Positions 52,645-61,923 of a stretch of 64,000 nt of DNA are shown one piece after another. This stretch comes from Liquorilactobacillus ghanensis DSM 18630 (GTDB taxonomy: Bacteria; Bacillota; Bacilli; Lactobacillales; Lactobacillaceae). Where the stretch lies: positions 62,001-126,000 of the forward strand of contig NZ_AZGB01000030.1 of NCBI RefSeq assembly GCF_001435235.1. Reading direction: 5' to 3'. Under the pieces are notes generated by a model. The model ran no database searches. It saw nothing but the letters and a program-made list of their open reading frames with translations, and was not told where the DNA came from. Position 1 is the first letter of the stretch, and each line of letters begins with the position of its first letter. A program made the position numbers and the translations under genes.

Positions 52645-54267
52645 ATGAAAGGCTTAGCAATTATTAATAATCCGTTCAAAAATAAAGGAACGGCTTTTAC
52701 CAAGAAAGAACGTGCAGAATTAGGCTTAGATGGTCTATTGCCACCGTATGTTCAGACGATCGATCAGCAAGTTGATCAGACCTATGCTCAATTTGCGACT
52801 AAGAGTTCAAATTTGGAAAAAAGATTATTCTTGATGGAAATCTTTAATGAAAATCGAGTATTATTCTATAAATTGTTTAGTCAGCATATTGTTGAATTTA
52901 TGCCGATTGTGTATGATCCGACAATTGCCGATACGATTGAGAATTATAGTGAATTATTTGTTCAACCGCAAAATGCAACTTTTCTATCAATTGATGAACC
53001 GGATTTAATTGAAAGTTCTTTAAAAAATGCGGCTGGTGATCGGCAGATTCGCTTGATCGTTGTTACCGATGCTGAAGGAATTTTAGGCATTGGCGATTGG
53101 GGAACCAATGGGGTTGATATTGCTGTCGGTAAATTGATGGTTTATACCGCAGCAGCTGGAATCGATCCTAGCCAAGTTTTGCCGGTTGTGCTTGATGTTG
53201 GAACCAACAATCAGAAATTACTGGATGATCCAATGTATTTAGGCAATCGCCATACCCGGATCAAGGGTGATCGTTACTATCAGTTTGTTGATCAATTTGT
53301 ACAAGCAGCTGAAAAACTGTTCCCTAATTTGTATTTGCATTTTGAAGACTTCGGTCGTGATAATGCTGCTAACTTATTGAATAAATATCAAACCAAACTT
53401 ACAACATTTAATGATGATATTCAAGGGACTGGAATCATTGTTTTAGCTGGAATCTTGGGTGCTTTAAACATTTCTAAGGAAAAGATGACAGAGCAAAAGT
53501 ATCTTTGTTTTGGAGCAGGAACTGCTGGAGCTGGTATCACTAAACGAATTTATGATGAATTCTTGCAGCAGGGATTGACTCCAGCTGAAGCTAAAAAGCA
53601 TTTTTATCTAGTTGATAAACAGGGATTATTATTTGATGATGATCAGACTTTGACCCCAGAACAAAAACCATTTGCTCGTTCTCGCTCAGAATTTGCCAAT
53701 GCCGACGAGTTGACCGATTTATTAGCAGTTGTCAAAGCAGTTCATCCAACGATTATGGTTGGTACTTCAACTCAGCCAGGTACATTTACCGAGGCAGTTG
53801 TTAAAGAAATGGCTGCTCACACTAAACGACCGATTATCTTCCCATTATCGAACCCAACAAAATTAGCCGAAGCCAAAGCTGAAGATTTGATTAAGTGGAC
53901 TAAAGGCCAAGCACTGGTTGCTACTGGTATTCCGGCTGCTGATGTTGAATACCAAGGTGTAGCTTATCAAATCGGCCAGGCAAATAATGCTTTGGTTTAT
54001 CCTGGCTTAGGTTTGGGAGTAATTGCTTCAACGGCTAAAGTTTTGAATGATGAAATGATTTCAGCTGCCGCTCATTCATTAGGTGGCATTGTTGATCCAA
54101 CTCAACCTGGTGCGGCTGTATTACCACCTGTTTCAAAACTGGACCGTTTTTCAGAAACAGTTGCACAAGCTGTTGCGAAGAGTGCGGTTAAGCAAAATTT
54201 AACTCGTGAAAAAATTTCAGATGTTACAGCTGCTATTAAACAAACTAAGTGGCAACCTAAATACTAA
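52645..54267 (+). CDS. mleS: Malolactic enzyme
   Basis: 540 residues, the length of known malolactic enzymes. It belongs to the malic enzyme fold: the conserved Tyr region FMPIVYDPT near 90, [18 protein letters not shown] near 145 (VVTDAEG, GDWGTNG), the catalytic Lys region near 185, metal ligands FEDFGRDNA near 240 and FNDDIQGTG near 262, and NAD-binding GAGTAGAGI near 297. It converts L-malate to L-lactate and CO2 using NAD+ and Mn2+ without releasing pyruvate. Divergent mleR and a downstream anion permease complete the locus. Confidence 0.94.
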   Translation: MKGLAIINNPFKNKGTAFTKKERAELGLDGLLPPYVQTIDQQVDQTYAQFATKSSNLEKRLFLMEIFNENRVLFYKLFSQHIVEFMPIVYDPTIADTIENYSELFVQPQNATFLSIDEPDLIESSLKNAAGDRQIRLIVVTDAEGILGIGDWGTNGVDIAVGKLMVYTAAAGIDPSQVLPVVLDVGTNNQKLLDDPMYLGNRHTRIKGDRYYQFVDQFVQAAEKLFPNLYLHFEDFGRDNAANLLNKYQTKLTTFNDDIQGTGIIVLAGILGALNISKEKMTEQKYLCFGAGTAGAGITKRIYDEFLQQGLTPAEAKKHFYLVDKQGLLFDDDQTLTPEQKPFARSRSEFANADELTDLLAVVKAVHPTIMVGTSTQPGTFTEAVVKEMAAHTKRPIIFPLSNPTKLAEAKAEDLIKWTKGQALVATGIPAADVEYQGVAYQIGQANNALVYPGLGLGVIASTAKVLNDEMISAAAHSLGGIVDPTQPGAAVLPPVSKLDRFSETVAQAVAKSAVKQNLTREKISDVTAAIKQTKWQPKY

Positions 54268-54301
54268 AAAGTAGAAATATTAAAAAGAGAGTGAATTGGT
54301 T

Positions 54302-55717
54302 TTGTTAGAGAAGATAGATTATAAGAAATTTATTTTACCTGTGATCGTCGGCCTGATTTTGTGGGCCTTAACACCAATTCGACCAACAGGAGTTACTAGC
54401 GCTGCTTGGCTGATGCTGGCAATTTTTGTTGCGACAATTTTAGGATGTATTACTAAGCCGCTGCCGATCGGTGCAGTAGCTATAATTGGTTTTACTGTTA
54501 CAGTAATAACCGGTGTCGTTAAAGTTGATGACGCTGTGGCAGGATTTGGTAATAGCAGCATTTGGCTGATTGTCATGGCATTCTTCATTTCCCGTGGCTT
54601 TATCAAAACTGGCTTAGGTCGGCGGATTGCCTTGATCTTTGTCAGAATGTTTGGTAAGAAAACGCTGGGGCTGATGTATTCATTGATTGGAGTGGATTTA
54701 ATTTTAGCTCCAGCAACTCCCAGCAATACGGCGCGGGCTGGTGGAATTATGTTTCCAATTATCAATTCCTTATCACATTCCTTTGGTTCGGATCCGGAAA
54801 AGCATACCGAACGCAAGATCGGTGCTTTCCTGACTTTTGGTGAATTTCATGGAAATATGATAACAGCTGCGATGTTTATGACGGCAATGGCAGCCAATCC
54901 CTTAGCACAATCGTTGGCTAAGAGTTCGCATATCCATTTGACTTGGATGGGTTGGTTTATTGCGGCACTGGTTCCAGGAATTATTTCTTTGATTGCAGTT
55001 CCTTACTTAATTTACAAATTGTATCCACCGGAAATTAAAGAAACTCCTAATGCCCATAGTTGGTCGGAAGAGCAACTTAAAAAAATGGGAGCCATGAAAA
55101 CAGCCGAGAAATGGATGGCAGTGATCTTCATTTTGGCATTGGTTTTGTGGGTTCTTGGCAGCACCTTAGCAATTGATGCAACTTTGACAGCATTTATTGC
55201 TTTAGCATTGCTGTTGTTAAGCGGCGTTTTAAATTGGGACGATATTTTGCATGAAAAAGGTGCTTGGAATACGCTGACTTGGTTCTCAGTCTTAGTCATG
55301 ATGGCTGATCAATTAAATTTGTTAGGCTTTATTCCATGGTTAAGCAAATCAATTTCGCATAGCTTACATGGCATGAGTTGGCCGCTGGTTTTAGTAATCC
55401 TGATTCTATTTTATTTTTACTCACATTATTTATTTGCCAGTGCTACTGCTCACGTGAGTGCAATGTATACAGCCTTGCTTGCTGTAGCTGTGGCAGCCGG
55501 AGTTCCTCCAATGTTGGCAGCATTGATGCTCGGCTTCTTTGGTAATTTGTTTGCTTCGACAACTAACTATAGTAATGGTCCTGCACCAATTTTATTTTCC
55601 GCTGGTTATGTAGCGCAAAAGGATTGGTGGCGGTTAAACGCAATTTTGGGTATTTTTTATCTAGTTGTTTGGTTAGGAATTGGAACAATTTGGATGAAAG
55701 TTATCGGAGTTTATTAA
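54302..55717 (+). CDS. DASS-family anion/dicarboxylate permease (probable malate carrier)
   Basis: 471 residues from TTG 54302, about nine bases after GAGAG; TTG 54296 is too close. It has about 12 membrane helices of the divalent anion:Na+ symporter family with two SNT-like motifs, PATPSNTARAGG near 140 and FGNLFASTTNYSNGPAP near 420, that bind carboxylate and Na+. Plant and Bacillus relatives carry malate, oxoglutarate or citrate. It follows the malolactic enzyme by 34 bp, where lactic acid bacteria usually have an AEC-family MleP, so malate uptake is inferred. Confidence 0.87.
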   Translation: MLEKIDYKKFILPVIVGLILWALTPIRPTGVTSAAWLMLAIFVATILGCITKPLPIGAVAIIGFTVTVITGVVKVDDAVAGFGNSSIWLIVMAFFISRGFIKTGLGRRIALIFVRMFGKKTLGLMYSLIGVDLILAPATPSNTARAGGIMFPIINSLSHSFGSDPEKHTERKIGAFLTFGEFHGNMITAAMFMTAMAANPLAQSLAKSSHIHLTWMGWFIAALVPGIISLIAVPYLIYKLYPPEIKETPNAHSWSEEQLKKMGAMKTAEKWMAVIFILALVLWVLGSTLAIDATLTAFIALALLLLSGVLNWDDILHEKGAWNTLTWFSVLVMMADQLNLLGFIPWLSKSISHSLHGMSWPLVLVILILFYFYSHYLFASATAHVSAMYTALLAVAVAAGVPPMLAALMLGFFGNLFASTTNYSNGPAPILFSAGYVAQKDWWRLNAILGIFYLVVWLGIGTIWMKVIGVY

Positions 55718-55737
55718 AAATTTGATATTTTATTTGA

Positions 55738-55790
55738 AATCGGTTCTTTTTAAAGCTGTTTTAAATGGCAGCTTAACAGAACCGATTTTT
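55738..55790 (+). terminator. Intrinsic terminator after the malolactic locus
   Basis: AAATCGGTTCT pairs with AGAACCGATTT, with an inner GCTG/CAGC helix, ending in a T-run. Confidence 0.87.
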
Positions 55791-55918
55791 AGTAGTAGTT
55801 CTTAAATAAATTTGCTTTTTTCTGAAAATTCTAATGTTTATCTTAAGCTTGAGCTAATTAATTTATTTTGTCAGCAAGTCGCTTTATGATGGATGTAGTC
55901 AGAAGGGAGCGACTGGTC

Positions 55919-56017
55919 ATGGAATTTTTCAGAGGGCTTAAATATGCAATTTTACCAAGTATTGCCTTATGGGCGCTGGCAATTCTGTTGATTAGACTCA
56001 TAATACAACTAATATAG
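55919..56017 (+). CDS. Small single-helix membrane protein, 32 residues
   Basis: The ORF has 33 codons including the stop. AAGGGAG lies nine bases before ATG 55919. The sequence starts MEFFRGLKYAILPSIALW and continues as one uninterrupted hydrophobic helix (ALAILLIRLIIQLI). It is bracketed by two terminators, so it is a separate transcription unit. Function unknown; small membrane peptides can be toxins, regulators of membrane complexes or stress proteins. A chance ORF cannot be excluded. Confidence 0.5.
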   Translation: MEFFRGLKYAILPSIALWALAILLIRLIIQLI

Positions 56018-56073
56018 ATAATTTGATTTTTGAAAAGCAATATGAAAAATTGTAATTAATAATAAAGTAAGAA

Positions 56074-56110
56074 AAGCTGCGACAAACTTATTGTTTGGTT
56101 GTAGTTTTTT
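56074..56110 (+). terminator. Possible terminator after the small membrane ORF
   Basis: GCTGCGACAAAC and GTTTGGTTGTAGT pair with several G-U pairs around a short loop, followed by TTTTTT. Confidence 0.5.
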
Positions 56111-56183
56111 GTTTAGCTTGAATTTACTGGTATCAAAATTTTAAAAAAATGAAATCGGTATCAGTAAATGAAGTGGTGAAAAA

Positions 56184-57455
56184 ATGTGCTATTATAGTCT
56201 CATGAAAAAAATATTGCTAACTAAAGAAAAGCTTACATTAATTATTTCAACATTATTTTTAGGAGTTGCTGTCGGTTTAAGTTCATTACTGTTAAGTTTA
56301 TTTCTTGATCTTATTGAGCGGCTGTTTTTAAACTTCAAAGAATCGGCTGCTGTTCCAGCAGCATTGGGAGTTTCAGGAATTCATCGTTTGCTTTCAGTTG
56401 TTGTCGGTGGAATGATCGCAGCAATTATTTGGTGGATTATTCGAACCAAGGTCAGACCACCAGTTACTATTGCTAATGGTTTAAAGGGAAAGGAGATGCC
56501 TTTTTATCAAACGATTATCCATGTTGCTACACAGATTTTTTATGTTGGAACTGGTGGATCGATCGGTCGTGAATTAGCACCGCGAGAAATAGGAGCAATG
56601 ATAGCTCAGCACTGGAATCGGTTACTCAAACGCTGGCATCTAGCAGAATTGTCAACAGCGGATCAGCGACTGCTGATTGCCGCAGCAGCAGGGGCAGGCT
56701 TTGCAGGAATTTATATTGCTCCAATTACAGGAATGTTGTTTTGTGTAGAAATTTTGTTAAAAAAAATTGATTTGCGGACGATCAGTGTGAGTTTGACCAT
56801 GTCGGTGATTGCCATGCTGATGGGATCGCTAGTCAAGGGATTTGGTCCATATTATCAAGTTCCAACTACTAATTTTCCGTTATTAATTTTACCGTTTGTG
56901 CTCGTAGCGGCACCATTATGCGGTATTATTGGGGCTTATTTTCGTAAATCGTTTAAGTGGGCTGAAGCTCGGCAAACCAAAGATCGGCAAATATTGTGGC
57001 AATTGCCATTAGCTGCCGCTTTGACTGGAGCAATCTCTATCTTTTTTCCGCAGATTATGGGAAACGGACGTGCTTTAGCGCAGTTAGCTTTTGATACAAC
57101 TGGTACAAAATTAGTTGCTGTTTTATTATTTGGAGCCTTAGCTAAAGCGATTGTCACCGTTATTACTATTCGTACAGGAGCAGCCGGCGGTACCTTGACG
57201 CCATCAATTTCACTTGGAGCTGCAATCGGTGTCTTGAGTGGCTTGCTCTTTATTAATATCGTTCCACAGCTTTCGTTAGCGCAGTGTGCTTTAATCGGTG
57301 CCTGCAGTTTGTTGGCAACGACACAACAAGCCCCGTTAATGGCGTTGTTTATGATCATCGAAATTAGTCATTTATCTTATTCTGCGTTTTTACCACTAGG
57401 TTTAAGTGTGATTTTAGCAGTAATGGTCTCGCAATTATTTTTAAAAAAACAATAA
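56184..57455 (+). CDS. ClC-family chloride channel/antiporter
   Basis: 423 residues with about ten membrane helices. ATG 56184 has GGTGA upstream, while the in-frame ATG 56202 has no site. The ClC filter regions are visible: GTGGSIGRELAPREIGA near 122 with the gating Glu in GRE, and GAAGGTLTPSISLGAAIG near 330. The classical GSGIP helix-D motif is not obvious (the corresponding region reads TIANGLKGKEMP), placing it in a divergent bacterial branch. It would move Cl- or F- across the membrane, as channel or proton exchanger. Second and third methionines do not change the domain. Confidence 0.87.
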   Translation: MCYYSLMKKILLTKEKLTLIISTLFLGVAVGLSSLLLSLFLDLIERLFLNFKESAAVPAALGVSGIHRLLSVVVGGMIAAIIWWIIRTKVRPPVTIANGLKGKEMPFYQTIIHVATQIFYVGTGGSIGRELAPREIGAMIAQHWNRLLKRWHLAELSTADQRLLIAAAAGAGFAGIYIAPITGMLFCVEILLKKIDLRTISVSLTMSVIAMLMGSLVKGFGPYYQVPTTNFPLLILPFVLVAAPLCGIIGAYFRKSFKWAEARQTKDRQILWQLPLAAALTGAISIFFPQIMGNGRALAQLAFDTTGTKLVAVLLFGALAKAIVTVITIRTGAAGGTLTPSISLGAAIGVLSGLLFINIVPQLSLAQCALIGACSLLATTQQAPLMALFMIIEISHLSYSAFLPLGLSVILAVMVSQLFLKKQ

Positions 57456-57460
57456 GCATA

Positions 57461-57506
57461 ATAAATAGAGTTGAACAAAGGTACCATTTTGTTCAGCTCT
57501 ATTTAT
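57461..57506. terminator. Bidirectional terminator between ClC and HicDH genes
   Basis: AAATAGAG-TTGAACAAA pairs with TTTGTTCA-G-CTCTATTT around an 8-nt loop, with A and T runs on both sides. Confidence 0.87.
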
Positions 57507-57554
57507 TAGTAGTAATCTGTATAAAGATATCAAATTAACAATTTTATTTTTAAG

Positions 57555-58493
57555 TTACTTTAATTCAGCATAAGCAGTTGTGAAGCGATCTTTTACATAT
57601 CCAGCCGATTTTGCTAATTTTTCTTTTTCAGCGGGAGTCAAGTCAAGTTTGATTTTCTTGGCAATACCTTGCTTACTAATGATTACCGGTGACGAGATGT
57701 AAATTCCGTATTCCGTATGAAAATATGATACCGGCAATTCTTCGTGTGAATCACTTAAGATGGCATTGACTAAATGAACAGCGGCAGCAGCAATTCCATA
57801 ATTGGTATAATGTTTACCATGAAAAACAGCATAGCCACCAGCCCGAACAGATTCGTCCAGGGTATCTAAATCTAATTCTTCATTTTCTGCAGCCAAGGCT
57901 GTGATGGGTTGATCAAAAACTCTCACAGTTGACCAAGCCGTAAACTGTGAATTTCCATGCTCTCCTAAGTTATAGCCGGTTACTGACCGGGGATCAACTT
58001 GTAAAGCTTGACCAACAGTTTTCTTCAAACGAGCTGAATCAAGCAAAGTTCCGGTTCCCATGACCTGATTCTCAGGCAGTCCAGAGAATTTCTGAAAAAG
58101 AGCTGCAATCACATCACAAGGGTTGGAAATTGACACTAAAACACCATTAAAGCCACTTTCTTTAATTTTTGTACCAACTTCTTTGGCAGCGGCTTGGTTA
58201 AAAGCTAATTCAACAAAACGATCATGCTTAGCATCATCATTTTGTTGTGAAATATTTCCAAGTGCAGATACGATGACGTCAGCATCAGCTAAAGCGGCAT
58301 AATCATTGACAATAATTTTGGTATGAGCAGACAAATTTGCGGCTGCATCAGCAAAATCAGTTGCCTCAGCGTTTAATTTCAACTCATTTTTGTCAATTAA
58401 AACCAGTTCATCAGTTGCACCTGAGAAAATTAAATAATTTGCAATTGCTGTACCAACGTGACCTAATCCAATAACACCGACTTTTCTAGTCAT
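57555..58493 (-). CDS. L-2-hydroxyisocaproate dehydrogenase (lactate/malate dehydrogenase fold)
   Basis: 312 residues. NAD-binding GVIGLGHVGTA is at 6-16, SISNPCDVIAALF near 122, the substrate Arg in LLDSARLKK near 155 and the catalytic His in GYNLGEHGNSQF near 178. ADVIVSALGNI and the overall pattern match Lactobacillus/Weissella L-HicDH more than L-LDH: it lacks the LDH ending and has SALGNI where LDH has TAGAPQ. It reduces branched 2-oxo acids such as 2-oxoisocaproate with NADH, regenerating NAD+. ATG 58493 follows GGGGGA. Confidence 0.9.
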   Translation of the reverse strand: MTRKVGVIGLGHVGTAIANYLIFSGATDELVLIDKNELKLNAEATDFADAAANLSAHTKIIVNDYAALADADVIVSALGNISQQNDDAKHDRFVELAFNQAAAKEVGTKIKESGFNGVLVSISNPCDVIAALFQKFSGLPENQVMGTGTLLDSARLKKTVGQALQVDPRSVTGYNLGEHGNSQFTAWSTVRVFDQPITALAAENEELDLDTLDESVRAGGYAVFHGKHYTNYGIAAAAVHLVNAILSDSHEELPVSYFHTEYGIYISSPVIISKQGIAKKIKLDLTPAEKEKLAKSAGYVKDRFTTAYAELK

Positions 58494-58911
58494 AATAAAT
58501 CCCCCTATAGTAAATGATTAATCATGCTAATCATAAATTAATAGAATTCTAATTCACAATCTTAATTAAGTCAAGCTTTATTTAAATAAATACTTATTAA
58601 TGAAAGTGTGATAACTATTTATCTGATATTTTGTTAGAATTATTAGTGAAAATTAATCTTATTCACTGATAGAATGATCAAATCAAAGATTTTTAGCGAT
58701 TTCATTGAGCAAAGCACTAGAGCATCAGCTGTAATTATATTAAATGAAATCAATTTTATTTTTGACAGAGCTTTAGAGAATAAACTTGGCAGCGCTATTT
58801 TATCTGAGAGTGATTTATTTATAATGATTGGTAAATAATTTACCTAGAAAAAACTGGTAAAATAAGGCAAAATAGGTAGCGAACTTATTTTTTGAGGAGC
58901 ATAAGACTGAA
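58494..58911. other. Divergent intergenic region, HicDH / ThrE-type gene
   Basis: 418 bp. The left end has the HicDH promoter (58546-58574). The rest is AT-rich, with TTATTTAAATAAA near 58579 and TAAAAT at 58858 as a possible -10 for the rightward gene. No ORF or RNA gene recognised. Confidence 0.5.
58546..58574 (-). promoter_or_regulatory. Promoter of the HicDH gene
   Basis: On the minus strand TTGACT (58574-58569), 17 bp and TAGAAT (58551-58546) form a strong promoter 52 bp before the HicDH start. Confidence 0.65.
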
Positions 58912-60264
58912 ATGAATTCTGATAAAAAGATAATTGCAAGAAAATTTCGTATTTCTAATCGGCACCATATGACGATTCATTGGAAAGAGTTACTGGATAA
59001 TGCTAAAGTTCCTGCTCAAAAAGCCAGCTTGAAAGAACGTTCGATGTTGGTCGGACGAGTTGGTATTTTGATGCTAGCCTGTGGTACAGGAGCGTGGCGG
59101 GTCAGAGAAGCGATGAATAAAGTTGCTCGTTATTTAAATTTGACCTGTTCGGCTGATATTGGTTTGATTTCGTTAGAATACACTTGTTATAGCCCGCAAG
59201 GAAATTATTCGCAGTCACTTGCTTTGCCGAATACCGGTGTCAATACCGACAAATTGAATGATTTAGAACATTTTACTAATAATTTTGCTGCTGAGTGTCA
59301 AGGATTAACACTCAAACAGATTCATGAAAAAATTGACAAAATTCAACATAAGCCGGGAAATTATTCTCCACTAATATCTGGATTTGCCGCTGCCTTGGCC
59401 TGCAGTGCCTTCGTTTTTTTGCTGGGCGGTGGTCTGCCAGAAATGATTTGTTGTTTTGTAGGAGCTGGAATTGGAAATTGGACACGCGTTCAATTAGGCA
59501 AACGAAAAGTAACTACTTTAGTTTCTCTAGCGGTAGGGGTCGCAGTGGCTTGTTTAGCTTATTTGTTGGCTTTTCGTATCCTGCAAGTAGGATTTAATAT
59601 CTCATCGCATCATGAAGACGGGTATATCGGTTCGATGTTGTTTGTAATTCCAGGTTTTCCGTTTATTACCAGTTTCTTGGATATTTCTAAATTGGATCTG
59701 CGTTCAGGTTTAGAACGACTGACTTATGCATTGATGATCACAACGATTGCTTCTTTAGTAGGGTGGCTAATTGCGCTTTTAGTTAATTTTCGACCAGAAA
59801 ACTTTTTGGAGTTGGGATTAAGCCCGTTAATGTTGTTACTATTGCGCATACCGGCTAGTTTCTGCGGAGTATTTGGTTTTTCAATTATGTTTAACAGTTC
59901 ATACAAAATGGCGACAACAGCTGGACTGATTGGTGCAGTTGCGAATACATTACGTTTGGAGCTGGTGGATTTAACAGCCCTACCGCCCGCAGCTGCAGCC
60001 TTTTTTGGTGCACTGACAGCCGGATTGATTGCTTCAGCGGTAAATCGTTCTTTTGGCTATCCACGAATTTCATTAACAGTTCCTTCAATAGTAATTATGG
60101 TTCCTGGTTTGTATATTTATCGTGCTGTTTATAATATTGGAATTAATTCGATTGGTCCGGGGGCCTTGTGGATGACACGGGCAATGCTGATTATTATCTT
60201 TTTGCCATTAGGTTTATTTGTTGCTCGAGTTATTTTGGATAAAGAATGGCGTCATTTTGATTAA
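58912..60264 (+). CDS. ThrE-type threonine/serine exporter family protein
   Basis: 450 residues. The N-terminal soluble region (about 40-150) has MLACGTGAWRVREAMNKVA and the ThrE motif, and is followed by about ten membrane helices (about 165-440). This fused form combines both ThrE halves (DUF1212 and ThrE_2), which are separate genes in some bacteria. It should move serine or threonine across the membrane. It lies directly before the two L-serine dehydratase genes, so serine is the likely substrate; whether it exports or imports here cannot be told. GAGGAGCA precedes ATG 58912. Confidence 0.88.
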   Translation: MNSDKKIIARKFRISNRHHMTIHWKELLDNAKVPAQKASLKERSMLVGRVGILMLACGTGAWRVREAMNKVARYLNLTCSADIGLISLEYTCYSPQGNYSQSLALPNTGVNTDKLNDLEHFTNNFAAECQGLTLKQIHEKIDKIQHKPGNYSPLISGFAAALACSAFVFLLGGGLPEMICCFVGAGIGNWTRVQLGKRKVTTLVSLAVGVAVACLAYLLAFRILQVGFNISSHHEDGYIGSMLFVIPGFPFITSFLDISKLDLRSGLERLTYALMITTIASLVGWLIALLVNFRPENFLELGLSPLMLLLLRIPASFCGVFGFSIMFNSSYKMATTAGLIGAVANTLRLELVDLTALPPAAAAFFGALTAGLIASAVNRSFGYPRISLTVPSIVIMVPGLYIYRAVYNIGINSIGPGALWMTRAMLIIIFLPLGLFVARVILDKEWRHFD

Positions 60265-60366
60265 AAAAAAGTAGCGGAATTATTCTTTGTAATATTAAGC
60301 TCTTTTTTTGTTATGATGAAAAGTAAGTAATTGCTATTTACAACACATAAGGAGAAGGACAGCTAA

Positions 60367-61026
60367 TTGAAACAGTATCAAAGTGTTTTTGACATTATTG
60401 GACCAGTGATGATTGGACCATCAAGTTCGCACACTGCCGGAGCTTTAGCGATTGGTCAGGTTGCTTATAAATTATTTACAGGTCGGCCGCAAAAAATCAC
60501 TATTCACTACTATGAATCATTTGCAGCGACTCATCAGGGTCATGGTACTGATTTTGCAATTATTGCCGGCAGTCTAGGTTTAAATTGTAACGACCAGCGG
60601 ATTCTAACTTCAATAAAAGCTGCTCAGGCTGCAGGAATTAAAGTAACCTTTATCGAAGAAAAAATACCTAGCCCGATCGGTCACCCGAACACGGCTTTAA
60701 TTAAAATGGTAAGTGGCAAACAACGATTGATAGTTTGCGGTTGTTCAATTGGCGGCGGGAAAATTGAGGTTCCACAAATCGAATATGCGAATTGTCAATT
60801 GAAATTGGGCGGGATTTTACCGATCGCGCTTGGCAGCTTGCAGGATGTTAAATTTCCTAGTGAATATCAAAAAGTTTTAAAAACTAATAGTTTAGTTCAT
60901 TCATATGCTCTTTTTCAACAAGATGCTAATCAAGTATTGGTAATTTATTTAAAACGGAATCCGACAATAACGGAGCAACATCAGTTATTGAAAACTTTTC
61001 CTAAATTAATCATTTTAGAAGGATGA
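60367..61026 (+). CDS. sdaAB: L-serine dehydratase, iron-sulfur-dependent, beta subunit
   Basis: 219 residues from TTG 60367 after AAGGAGAAGG. IIGPVMIGPSSSHTAGA (10-26) is the SdaA beta signature, GHGTDFAI follows near 59, and a C-terminal ACT-like region (VLVIYLKRNPTITEQHQLL, ends VLVIY and HQLL) is present. It pairs with the alpha subunit encoded 3 bp downstream to deaminate serine to pyruvate and ammonia with a [4Fe-4S] cluster. Confidence 0.94.
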   Translation: MKQYQSVFDIIGPVMIGPSSSHTAGALAIGQVAYKLFTGRPQKITIHYYESFAATHQGHGTDFAIIAGSLGLNCNDQRILTSIKAAQAAGIKVTFIEEKIPSPIGHPNTALIKMVSGKQRLIVCGCSIGGGKIEVPQIEYANCQLKLGGILPIALGSLQDVKFPSEYQKVLKTNSLVHSYALFQQDANQVLVIYLKRNPTITEQHQLLKTFPKLIILEG

Positions 61027-61029
61027 ATA

Positions 61030-61923
61030 ATGTTTAATACGATTAAAGAACTCGTAACGCAATCACAATTGCAAAAGCAGCCATTATGGCAGACAATGTT
61101 GGACAGTGAACAGCAAGCGACTAAGCAGCAGGCAAGTGAAATTTGGCAACAAATGCAAGCACGCTATCAAGTAATGAAGACAGCTATTGAGCGGGGCAGC
61201 CAAGGTAAAGGTGTGCATTCTCCGACTGGCTTGACTGGTGGTGAAGCAGTCAAATTAAAAAATTACCGCGAAACTCATCAGACGTTATCAGGATCAACTT
61301 TTTTAATGGCTGTTCAGGCGGCTGTGGCAACTAATGAAGTGAATGCATCAATGGGAGTTATCTGTGCAACACCGACAGCTGGTTCGTCAGGAACTGTTCC
61401 CGGGGTGCTTTTTTATTTGCGGGATCGATTGCAGCTTTCACAGCAGCAATGTTTGCAATTTCTGCTAACAACTGGAGCAGTAGGCTTAGTAATTGCTAAT
61501 AACGCAATGATTGCTGGCGCGGCTGGCGGCTGTCAGGCTGAAGTTGGCAGTGCGGCGGCAATGGCCGCTGCCGCTGCAGTTGAAGCAGCAGGCGGAACGC
61601 CACAACAAAGCAGTGAAGCCATTGCGATCGCTTTAAGTAACTTATTGGGATTGGTTTGTGATCCAGTGGCAGGGTTAGTTGAAATTCCCTGTGTCAAACG
61701 AAATGCAATTGGAACAACTGATGCTTTAGTTGCAGCTGACATGGCTTTGGCTGGCTGTACAAGTAAAATTCCCGCCGATGAGGTAATTGCGGCAATGGCA
61801 GATATTGGTCGGCAGATGCCAAAACAGTTGCGGGAAACAGGTTTAGGGGGATTGGCGGCGACACCGACAGGCAAAAAAATAAAAATGCAAATTTTCGGGA
61901 AAAAATTTCCCGCTGATTTGTAG
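61030..61923 (+). CDS. sdaAA: L-serine dehydratase, iron-sulfur-dependent, alpha subunit
   Basis: 297 residues. HSPTGLTGGEAVKLKNY near 60, CATPTAGSSGTVPG near 115, and LVCDPVAGLVEIPCVKRN near 215 contain the conserved Cys residues that hold the [4Fe-4S] cluster. C-terminal region has GLGGLAATPTGKK. With SdaAB it converts L-serine to pyruvate. Third gene of the ThrE-sdaAB-sdaAA unit. Confidence 0.95.
   Translation: MFNTIKELVTQSQLQKQPLWQTMLDSEQQATKQQASEIWQQMQARYQVMKTAIERGSQGKGVHSPTGLTGGEAVKLKNYRETHQTLSGSTFLMAVQAAVATNEVNASMGVICATPTAGSSGTVPGVLFYLRDRLQLSQQQCLQFLLTTGAVGLVIANNAMIAGAAGGCQAEVGSAAAMAAAAAVEAAGGTPQQSSEAIAIALSNLLGLVCDPVAGLVEIPCVKRNAIGTTDALVAADMALAGCTSKIPADEVIAAMADIGRQMPKQLRETGLGGLAATPTGKKIKMQIFGKKFPADL

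Larger units (their letters stand above)
55718..56183. other. Region between permease and ClC gene, one small ORF
   Basis: 466 bp holding the terminator at 55738-55790, a 32-codon membrane ORF at 55919-56017, and a second hairpin-plus-T-run near 56074-56110 (GCTGCGACAAAC against GTTTGGTTGTAGT, with G-U pairs). TATGAT at 55885-55890 may be a -10 box for the small gene. Confidence 0.5.

Noticed and set aside
54319..54816. 165-codon minus-strand ORF inside the DASS permease gene
   Set aside because: Shadow of the permease codons; no ribosome site.
55858..56040. 60-codon minus-strand ORF
   Set aside because: No ribosome site; the opposite strand has the better supported 32-codon ORF.
56936..57358. 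140-codon minus-strand ORF inside the ClC gene
   Set aside because: Antisense to a well-conserved membrane protein; no start site support and no recognisable motif.
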